Source of the DNA: Magnetococcales bacterium
GTDB taxonomy: Bacteria > Pseudomonadota > Magnetococcia > Magnetococcales > JADFWU01
Reading direction: 5' to 3'
Assembly (NCBI GenBank): GCA_015234045.1
Contig: JADFWU010000079.1
Coordinates: 1 to 10,324 of the forward strand
DNA: 10,324 nt
The notes under the pieces are model-generated. The model worked only from the letters and a program-made list of their open reading frames with translations. It searched no databases and had not been told where the DNA came from. Shown piece after piece: positions 1-5,217 of the stretch; the first letter of the stretch is position 1, and each line of letters starts with the position of its first letter. Both the position numbers and the translations under genes were made by a program.

Positions 1-120
1 CCGATCAACTTCCCTCTGACAGATACCGATTCAGATGGCATCGTTGATCTGTTGGATGATGATGACGATGGTGATTATGTGTTGGATTGGGAAGATGAAG
101 AGCCACTCACGTTACCTTAA
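1..120 (+). CDS. C-terminal end of a calcium-binding-repeat (TSP type-3-like) protein, partial
   Basis: An open frame enters from the left edge and ends at TAA 118-120, giving 39 residues. The segment is very acidic and holds DTDSDG, which fits the DxDxDG calcium-loop pattern of thrombospondin type-3 repeats, followed by a run of five Asp, then Gly-Asp and a second acidic stretch (DWEDEEP). Proteins with such repeats are usually large, secreted or surface-exposed, and need calcium to fold. Only the last one or two repeat units are visible, so the main domain and the true function are unknown. No membrane anchor or sorting signal is visible at the C-terminus. No clear intrinsic terminator follows, but the stop codon overlaps the left arm of a 14-base inverted repeat. 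Confident as coding because of the frame and composition; the family is a moderate guess. Confidence 0.6.
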   Translation, partial: PINFPLTDTDSDGIVDLLDDDDDGDYVLDWEDEEPLTLP

Positions 121-289
121 AGCCGAACTTTCTACTGAAGAAATGCAATAATACTATGTTATTAAATCAAAAATAACGCAACAGGATTGCACCTGACTGG
201 GTACATTCTTCTACAATGATACCCTATATTCAGAATAACAATGATTCATCAGTCAGTTGCGATGGATTCCTTATGGAAAGTTCGGTTTT
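119..289. repeat. Nested imperfect inverted repeats in an AT-rich non-coding stretch
   Basis: The gene-free stretch 121-449 contains a series of inverted repeats. The outer arms are 119-132 (aaagccgaactttc) and 276-289 (gaaagttcggtttt), 13 of 14 complementary. Inside lie 186-199 against 250-263 (12 of 14), a local hairpin 199-207/215-224 (gggtacatt with aatgataccc, one bulge, 7-base loop), and a 6-base stem 158-163/172-177. Seen directly: complementary arms in nested order, compatible with one branched fold of about 170 bases. No open frame, transposase remnant or T-tract is obvious. It could be a structured RNA, a decayed small mobile element, or chance pairing in AT-rich DNA. From 290 to 440 I see only a weak 5-base hairpin (291-304). 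Confidence 0.4.
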
Positions 290-449
290 GAGAGAGCATT
301 CTCTGACCTTCTATACAGTTCCTAATAATTTGATATTACAGCTAGTTACCAAAGAACACATCTACCCATTTTATCCATAACCATCCAAAGCATTCCGCCC
401 TTTTCCTGGCATGATTACACAAGAATTACACAAAAGTCGATTTGCCACG

Positions 450-484
450 AAAAAAGGCTTCCCGGAAAAACCGTGGAAGCCTTT
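450..484 (-). terminator. Intrinsic terminator of the tRNA-Phe gene
   Basis: Bases 453-465 pair with 471-484 (aaaggcttcc against ggaagccttt, extended by ccg/cgg with one bulged T at 474) around a 5-base A loop. Read on the minus strand the stem is followed by six T residues (450-455 complement), and it begins about 20 bases after the tRNA 3' end. This is a textbook Rho-independent terminator for the tRNA. On the + strand the stem is followed by gtatttttt, so it may also stop transcription arriving from the left. Confidence 0.85.
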
Positions 485-504
485 GTATTTTTTATCATTT
501 AAAG

Positions 505-580
<76 letters not shown>

Positions 581-588
581 ACGCATGT

Positions 589-626
589 TCACCGTTCGGT
601 CGGCACTTCTCTTCAGAGAACGGTGA
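589..626. promoter_or_regulatory. Inverted repeat between the divergent tRNA-Phe and prmA genes
   Basis: The arms tcaccgttc (589-597) and gaacggtga (618-626) are perfectly complementary over 9 bases with 20 bases between them. A second small hairpin ttctc-ttca-gagaa (607-620) overlaps the right arm. The element sits 9 bases upstream of the tRNA 5' end and about 60 bases upstream of the reassigned prmA start, so it lies in the control region of both genes. It could be an operator for a dimeric regulator, or simply processing structure in the tRNA leader. No regulator is identified. Confidence 0.4.
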
Positions 627-651
627 TCAATGATGAAGACGAGGTTATACT
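623..651 (+). promoter_or_regulatory. Possible sigma-70 promoter of prmA
   Basis: A -10-like TATACT lies at 646-651 (5 of 6 against TATAAT). The hexamer 17 bases upstream, GTGATC at 623-628, is a poor -35 (3 of 6). Transcription would start near 658, about 28 bases before the GTG at 686. This agrees with 686 rather than 623 as the prmA start. The -35 is weak, so confidence is modest. Confidence 0.35.
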
Positions 652-685
652 GAATCCTTCTATCCCTGTCAACAGAGGAAAATGG

Positions 686-1612
686 GTGATCTGGGAATTA
701 CAGGTTGGCGTAGCCACACTCCTTGAGACATATGTCTCAGAACTTTTACACAATCTTGGCTCCATGGGTGTTTCTGTACAAGATACCGGAACACGTCCGG
801 TATTCTCATCGGACACCCCTTTTGGTGCCTGTCTGGTAAGGGGGTATTTCGAAGAGTCGGTTGATCAATCGGCCATTGAATCAAAAGTTGCGCTTCTCCT
901 CACCACATTGGGTTTGAAAGATTTGCCCAAGGTGCGATGGGTTGCGCTGGAAGATCAGGATTGGCAGGAGAGTTGGAAACAACACTTCAAACCACTGCCC
1001 ATCGGCGAAACAGTGCTGGTTCTGCCCTCCTGGCTGGAACCTCCAGAACACAACCAACGCAAAATTATTCGCATTGACCCGGAGATGGCCTTTGGGAGTG
1101 GCTCCCACGAGACCACGCAGGGTTGCCTGGAAGCACTGGAGAGACACGCCAAAGTCGGGCCATTAGGCCATGTCCTGGACCTTGGCACCGGCTCGGGTAT
1201 TTTGACCATTGGTGCCCTACTACTCGGAGCTGACATGGTTACCGCCACAGATAACGACCCTATCGCTGTCGAGACCTGTAATAAAAATGTTCAGGCCAAC
1301 TGGCCACACGCCACGGCTGCACCATTGACCGCCCTGCACACCGAAACCATTCCACCCGGCCAGTATGACACCATTGTTGCCAACATATTGGCCCCGGTAT
1401 TGCTGGCTTTTTTGCACCCAAATCTGGTACAAAACCAGCAGCAACCAGGCATTAGTACAGTGTTGAAACCAGACGGTTCTGTCATACTATCCGGCATCCT
1501 GGTTGAACAGATAACAGAGATTGCCGAAGCGTGTAAGCGTGTGGATCTGAACATCAATCAACAGCACATTCTGGGGGATTGGGCTGTATTGGTTGCCAAC
1601 CATACTTGTTAA
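686..1612 (+). CDS. prmA: Ribosomal protein L11 methyltransferase PrmA
   Basis: Cytoplasmic SAM-dependent enzyme that methylates lysines and the N-terminus of ribosomal protein L11. Numbered from GTG 686 (308 residues, close to the usual 290-300), the N-terminal substrate-recognition domain covers about 1-95. The family signature around QDWQESWKQHFKP is at 91-103, and DPEMAFGSGSHETT at 131-144. The Rossmann methyltransferase domain follows: SAM motif VLDLGTGSGILTIG at 163-176, the acidic ribose-binding DNDP at 189-192, and VANILAPVL at 231-239. Start choice: the frame is open from a GTG at 623, but that would add 21 residues without family resemblance and overlap the putative promoter. GTG 686 has AGAGGA at 674-679, 6 bases upstream, and gives the family's typical MxWxEL-like opening. 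The gene is followed after 69 bases by mtnA. Function is near certain; the start is likely. Confidence 0.95.
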   Translation: MIWELQVGVATLLETYVSELLHNLGSMGVSVQDTGTRPVFSSDTPFGACLVRGYFEESVDQSAIESKVALLLTTLGLKDLPKVRWVALEDQDWQESWKQHFKPLPIGETVLVLPSWLEPPEHNQRKIIRIDPEMAFGSGSHETTQGCLEALERHAKVGPLGHVLDLGTGSGILTIGALLLGADMVTATDNDPIAVETCNKNVQANWPHATAAPLTALHTETIPPGQYDTIVANILAPVLLAFLHPNLVQNQQQPGISTVLKPDGSVILSGILVEQITEIAEACKRVDLNINQQHILGDWAVLVANHTC

Positions 1613-1681
1613 GTTAGTTGCAATAGCCCTGGTAATTGATACCATGCTCACTTTTTGTTCTTTATATAAGGGAATTCTCGG

Positions 1682-2737
1682 ATGAGTGGCTTTGAGACCA
1701 TTACATGGCACAATGGACACGTGCGCATGCTGGAACAGCGTGATCTGCCCTGGAAAGTGCGCTATGTGGACTATGACAGCGCCGAGGCCGTTGCGGGAGC
1801 TATTACTGATATGGTTATCCGTGGTGCACCGGCCATTGGCTGTGCAGCGGCTTTTGGTGTGGCGGTTGAAGCGTTTCGTATCCGCAATCAACAGGGCGTG
1901 CCCAATGACTGGGCTCGGGCCATGGCACCGGGTATGGATATTCTCGCCCGCTCTCGACCTACGGCTGTGAATCTGTTCTGGGCTTTGGCTGAGATGAAAC
2001 CACTGCTTGACACGATGCCAAAAGAGAGTCTACCGGAACGCCTGTTGGAAAAGGCGCGTCAAATCCATGCCGATGATGTAGCCTCTTGCAAAGCGATGGG
2101 CCGTCTGGGTGCGGCTATTCTGCCAGACACAGGTGATCGCCCCATCAACATCATGACACACTGCAACGCCGGCGCACTGGCGACGGCCGGATACGGCACA
2201 GCGCTCGGTGTAATCAGAGGGGCACATGAGTCTGGACGCACAGTACATGTCATTGCCAATGAAACCCGCCCCTATCTCCAAGGCGCTCGCCTTACCGCTT
2301 GGGAACTGCTTCAGGACAACATCAACACCACGTTGATCACTGACAATATGGCCGGTTACCTCATGAGCAAGGGCGAAGTTGATGCCATTGTGGTCGGTGC
2401 AGACCGGGTTGCAGCCAATGGCGATGTCGCCAACAAGATCGGCACCTATACCCATGCTGTACTCGCCAAACGGCACAATATACCGTTTCTGGTGGCGGCT
2501 CCGGTCTCTACTGTAGATCCAAATATGGTCTCTGGTGACGGTATTGAAATTGAAAAGCGTCAAATTTCCGAAGAGGTTACCCATATCCTGGGTAAACGTA
2601 TTGCGGCAAAAGGGGTCAATGTCAACTATCCTGCATTTGACATCACACCCGCAGCGCTAATCACCGCATTAGTGACTGAAAAACAAGTAATTCTTAACCC
2701 TAACACAGCTAAGATCAAAGCGCTGTTTACTGGATAA
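1682..2737 (+). CDS. mtnA: S-methyl-5-thioribose-1-phosphate isomerase MtnA
   Basis: Cytoplasmic aldose-ketose isomerase that converts 5-methylthioribose-1-phosphate to 5-methylthioribulose-1-phosphate in the methionine salvage pathway. It is homologous to the eIF2B alpha/beta/delta fold. It has 351 residues, the family's normal length. Visible motifs are RGAPAIGCAAAFG (47-59), SRPTAVNLFWAL (91-102), the catalytic-cysteine segment MTHCNAGALATAGYGT (Cys161), NETRPYLQGARLTAWEL (193-209), and VVGADRVAANGDVANKIGT (237-255) with catalytic Asp241. These match Cys160 and Asp240 of the Bacillus enzyme. ATG 1682 has AAGGGA at 1668-1673, 8 bases upstream. No other salvage gene (mtnK, mtnB, mtnC, mtnD, mtnP) is next to it, so the rest of the pathway must lie elsewhere, or the isomerase may serve a 5'-deoxynucleoside salvage shunt. 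Assignment is very sure; the pathway use is inferred. Confidence 0.96.
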   Translation: MSGFETITWHNGHVRMLEQRDLPWKVRYVDYDSAEAVAGAITDMVIRGAPAIGCAAAFGVAVEAFRIRNQQGVPNDWARAMAPGMDILARSRPTAVNLFWALAEMKPLLDTMPKESLPERLLEKARQIHADDVASCKAMGRLGAAILPDTGDRPINIMTHCNAGALATAGYGTALGVIRGAHESGRTVHVIANETRPYLQGARLTAWELLQDNINTTLITDNMAGYLMSKGEVDAIVVGADRVAANGDVANKIGTYTHAVLAKRHNIPFLVAAPVSTVDPNMVSGDGIEIEKRQISEEVTHILGKRIAAKGVNVNYPAFDITPAALITALVTEKQVILNPNTAKIKALFTG

Positions 2738-2769
2738 GCTTACAACAATAGCACTGATTTGACTCATGT

Positions 2770-2785
2770 TGGCAAGTTGCTTGCT
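2770..2785 (+). promoter_or_regulatory. Sigma-54 (RpoN) type promoter for motA
   Basis: The sequence TGGCAAG-TTGC-TTGCT matches the sigma-54 consensus TGGCACG-N4-TTGCW with one mismatch (A for C at the sixth base). The invariant GG (2771-2772) and GC (2783-2784) are at the exact -24/-12 spacing. Transcription would begin near 2796, leaving a leader of about 92 bases before the motA ATG. The leader contains three small hairpins (2792-2796/2811-2815, 2825-2829/2835-2839, 2839-2843/2853-2857). Sigma-54 control through an FlrC/FleR-type activator is common for flagellar genes in polarly flagellated Pseudomonadota; an activator site is not visible here. Confidence 0.7.
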
Positions 2786-2887
2786 TACTCTACGGTGAGT
2801 CTTCCAGTTTACCGTCTTGGATTTCTGTCGTGGTGACAGGCCACGGGCAAGCTGGCCTTATTATTATGCAACGAAGGATTGAGGGTC

Positions 2888-3640
2888 ATGGATTTCGGAA
2901 CCATAGCCGGGCTTGTTTTGGGATTAGCCCTGATCTCAATGGCCATCATGCTTGGTGGCGACTTCGGGATGTTTATCAACGCACCGAGCTTGCTGATCAC
3001 CATTGGTGGCACCATTGCTGCCATGTTCATCAAACATAAGATGAACGAGGTGTTTGGTGCAGTGGGTGTGATGATGAAGGCCTTTATCGTCAAACAGCAA
3101 AACCCTGAACAGGTGATTGGGCAGCTGATTGACATGGCCAACATTGCCCGAAAAGACGGCATCTTGGCACTTGAACGTGTTAAGTCAGATGATGCCTTTC
3201 TTCAGGGTGCGGTCAACCACTGTGTTGACGGTGCAGATCCAGAGTTTCTTGAGGAGATTCTTTCCAAGGAGCTTGACTATCTCGCCGCACGACATGGTCA
3301 AGGTATCGCGCTCTGGACAGGTGCCGGTGAAACCGCTCCCGCCTTCGGCATGATCGGTACACTGATCGGACTGGTACAAATGCTTGCCAACATGGACGAC
3401 CCATCGGCTATTGGCCCTGGTATGGCTGTTGCGCTACTGACCACCTTGTATGGTTCCATCATCGCCAACCTGATCTGTATCCCTATTGCGATCAAGCTTG
3501 AGGGCTACAGCAAAGAGGAACAGCTCACCAGACAGGTGATTATTGATGGCATGATCGGCATTCAGAAGGGTGTTAACCCCAGAATGCTTCAGGAAGCCCT
3601 GAAGGCAGCGTTGCCGCCCAGACTGCGTGAGATGGATTGA
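2888..3640 (+). CDS. motA: Flagellar motor stator protein MotA/PomA
   Basis: Inner-membrane stator subunit that, with MotB/PomB, conducts ions and pushes on the rotor protein FliG. It has 250 residues, near the roughly 253 of Vibrio PomA and shorter than E. coli MotA (295). Four membrane segments are visible (about 5-22, 31-48, 150-170, 178-202) with a large cytoplasmic loop between the second and third. The loop holds Arg88 and Glu96, the charged FliG-contacting residues at the same numbers as in PomA. Segment 3 carries PAFGMIGTLIGLVQML with Pro151 and Thr158, and segment 4 carries VALLTTLYG with Thr186; the two threonines match the sodium-path residues of PomA. PomA Asp31 is Asn31 here. ATG 2888 was chosen over an in-frame TTG 2879: it gives the usual MDxxTxxGLxxG start and has AAGGA 9 bases upstream. 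A sigma-54 promoter precedes it and a terminator follows. Confidence 0.95.
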   Translation: MDFGTIAGLVLGLALISMAIMLGGDFGMFINAPSLLITIGGTIAAMFIKHKMNEVFGAVGVMMKAFIVKQQNPEQVIGQLIDMANIARKDGILALERVKSDDAFLQGAVNHCVDGADPEFLEEILSKELDYLAARHGQGIALWTGAGETAPAFGMIGTLIGLVQMLANMDDPSAIGPGMAVALLTTLYGSIIANLICIPIAIKLEGYSKEEQLTRQVIIDGMIGIQKGVNPRMLQEALKAALPPRLREMD

Positions 3641-3670
3641 TCGCTTAAACAAACATCTATTTTTGAAAGC

Positions 3671-3695
3671 ATGGGGAGCCTGCTCCCCATTTTCT
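3671..3695 (+). terminator. Intrinsic terminator between motA and motB
   Basis: An 8-base perfect stem atggggag (3671-3678) / ctccccat (3683-3690) with a 4-base loop is followed directly by tttct. The stem is GC-rich and lies 30 bases after the motA stop. The T-tract is short, so termination may be partial, leaving some read-through into motB. Confidence 0.65.
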
Positions 3696-3725
3696 TGCAC
3701 CACCTAAACACCCTAAATAGACGCT

Positions 3726-3753
3726 TTGATTAATCCAATCAGCGTATTATTAT
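3726..3753 (+). promoter_or_regulatory. Possible sigma-70 promoter for motB
   Basis: TTGATT (3726-3731) and TATTAT (3748-3753) form a plausible -35/-10 pair with 16-base spacing, just after the motA terminator and 40 bases before the motB ATG. The stretch tattattatgcaa (3745-3757) recurs exactly at 2859-2871, upstream of motA. The pair supports independent motB expression but is only a pattern match. Confidence 0.4.
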
Positions 3754-3793
3754 GCAAAGTTGATGGTGGTCTGTAGCAACAGGGAGCCAAATC

Positions 3794-4567
3794 ATGGCTA
3801 AGAAAAAGTGTCCAGAGTGTAAGGAAGGTGGTGGTGCACCATTATGGATGGTGACCTTCGGTGACCTAATGGCGCTGCTGTTGACCTTCTTCGTGCTTTT
3901 GCTCTCCTTTGCACAGTTGGAAATCGTCAAGTTCGAACAGGCGGCTGGTTCCATCAAAGACGCGTTTGGTGTGCAACGTATTCAGCAAATCGACCCCTCT
4001 CCTACTGGTGAAAAGATGATCACCACTGATTTTAATCAAGAGATTATTCTGGTTAAAATCAAGGAAAAGCTCGAGTTCATTCTCGTTAAAATGATCGACA
4101 ATGGCGAAGCTGAACTCATCGAAAGCGAAGAAGGGTTCACGGTGCGTTTGGGTGATGACAATATGTTCACTCCAGACTCCATGAAGATCAAACCGGAGAT
4201 GATTTCCGTCCTGGAACAGATCGCCAATCAGCTGATCGACATCCCCAACATGGTCCACATAACCGGCCACACAGACAACCAACCCGCCAATCCATACAGC
4301 CCCTACCCTACCAGTTGGGCTATCGGTGCTGGACGCGCAGCTTCAGTTGTGGCATTCCTAGAAAAGCAAGGAATCGACCCGGCACGCCTTCAAGCGCGTA
4401 GCAATGGTAGCTATGCGCCCATTGAAAGCAACCAAACAGCGCAAGGTCGCGGTCGTAACCGACGGATTGAAGTAACCATCTCTCGGGAAACTCAACCGGT
4501 GACAGTGAACCAGTTTATGGAAACACCACACTTCATCCAGACCAATGCACCGGACTCTCCAGGCTGA
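3794..4567 (+). CDS. motB: Flagellar motor stator protein MotB/PomB
   Basis: Stator partner of MotA: it anchors the complex to peptidoglycan and carries the ion-binding aspartate. Residues 1-16 are cytoplasmic and start MAKKKCPECK, a cysteine pair recalling PomB. One membrane helix (about 17-40) contains Asp24 in LWMVTFGDLMALLLTFF, the same number as the sodium-binding Asp of Vibrio PomB; Ser38 is also kept. A plug-like segment follows (about 44-65). The periplasmic OmpA-like domain spans about 110-230, with ITGHTDNQPAN (Asp161), an Arg at 181 in GAGRAASV, and GRGRNRRIEV. These correspond to the conserved peptidoglycan-contact residues, but the usual SNWxLS before the Arg reads TSWAIG here, a modest divergence. 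ATG 3794 has GGGAG 7 bases upstream. It has 257 residues, within the family range. Separated from motA by 153 bases and a terminator, which is unusual. Confidence 0.95.
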   Translation: MAKKKCPECKEGGGAPLWMVTFGDLMALLLTFFVLLLSFAQLEIVKFEQAAGSIKDAFGVQRIQQIDPSPTGEKMITTDFNQEIILVKIKEKLEFILVKMIDNGEAELIESEEGFTVRLGDDNMFTPDSMKIKPEMISVLEQIANQLIDIPNMVHITGHTDNQPANPYSPYPTSWAIGAGRAASVVAFLEKQGIDPARLQARSNGSYAPIESNQTAQGRGRNRRIEVTISRETQPVTVNQFMETPHFIQTNAPDSPG

Positions 4568-4631
4568 GTGCATTCGTTATCATAAACAGGCTTTTAAAAT
4601 CTGAAACAAAACAAACTCGGAGATGTCGGAC

Positions 4632-5213
4632 ATGGCCGCTGATCAACAACGAGAATTTGTACGCGTCGATGATCATATCCCGCTGGCTTGGCGACTCGTC
4701 AGTGAGGCGGATTACGCTGAAATGATGACGCACTTTGAGCGCAACCGGCAATTTCCAAGCAAGCCGGAAAATATCGCCGCTCTGCTCAACACCCTGGATA
4801 TCACTGATCGCCTGAAAAATCTGGAACGTTCTGATCCCCATCTTGCCAAAATTCTCGCCAAGATGGATATGAAACTGAACGTGCTCATCCAGCTGTTTCA
4901 CCCCAACAATAAAGAACAACCACTGGTGCCGCGAAAAGTCAATCTCAGCGGCAGTGGCATTGCCATATGGGAAGAAACCCACAATCTGAAGCCGGGCGAT
5001 GTAATGGAAGTGCGTTTGGCACTCTCCAACGATGCCCTGGTCTCCATAGAGTGCTACACCCGTGTTATTCGCGTGTTCGAAAACAACGAAGACGGTATGG
5101 ATAAAATCGCCTGTAAATTCGATCCTATCCTCACTCAGGATCGGGAGCGACTGATTCAGCATATTTTTAAACGGCAAGCCGAATTGATTCGCACTACCCG
5201 TACACAGAGCTGA
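4632..5213 (+). CDS. PilZ domain protein, probable c-di-GMP effector (first of a pair)
   Basis: Probable cytoplasmic c-di-GMP receptor, 193 residues from ATG 4632. The N-terminus holds the RxxxR ligand motif in QREFVRVDDHIPLAW (Arg7 and Arg11). About 90 residues of mainly helical, charged sequence follow, and only then the second half of the ligand site, NLSGSG (Asn104, Ser106, Gly109), with the PilZ beta-barrel continuing to about 165 and a C-terminal helix. Splitting of the two motifs by a helical insert occurs in some proteobacterial PilZ proteins and may promote oligomerisation. Both motifs are intact, so ligand binding is expected. Start: an in-frame ATG at 4623 directly abuts the only good ribosome site, GGAG 4619-4622, whereas 4632 is 9 bases away. 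The next gene encodes a longer relative 4 bases downstream. Placement after motB suggests a YcgR-like role in motor control; this is inference. Confidence 0.85.
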   Translation: MAADQQREFVRVDDHIPLAWRLVSEADYAEMMTHFERNRQFPSKPENIAALLNTLDITDRLKNLERSDPHLAKILAKMDMKLNVLIQLFHPNNKEQPLVPRKVNLSGSGIAIWEETHNLKPGDVMEVRLALSNDALVSIECYTRVIRVFENNEDGMDKIACKFDPILTQDRERLIQHIFKRQAELIRTTRTQS

Positions 5214-5217
5214 CACT

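Noticed and set aside
2030-2584. 184-codon minus-strand open frame opposite mtnA
   Set aside because: mtnA is unambiguous on the + strand with catalytic residues in place; the reverse frame shows no recognisable motif.
2825-2887. Possible c-di-GMP riboswitch in the motA leader (cacgggcaa resembles part of the GEMM core)
   Set aside because: The GNRA tetraloop, receptor and conserved second stem are absent; only short local hairpins are present.
3705-3730. Sigma-28 flagellar promoter before motB (taaa ... gctttgat)
   Set aside because: The -10 matches GCCGATAA poorly and the spacing is one base short; the sigma-70-like pair nearby fits better.
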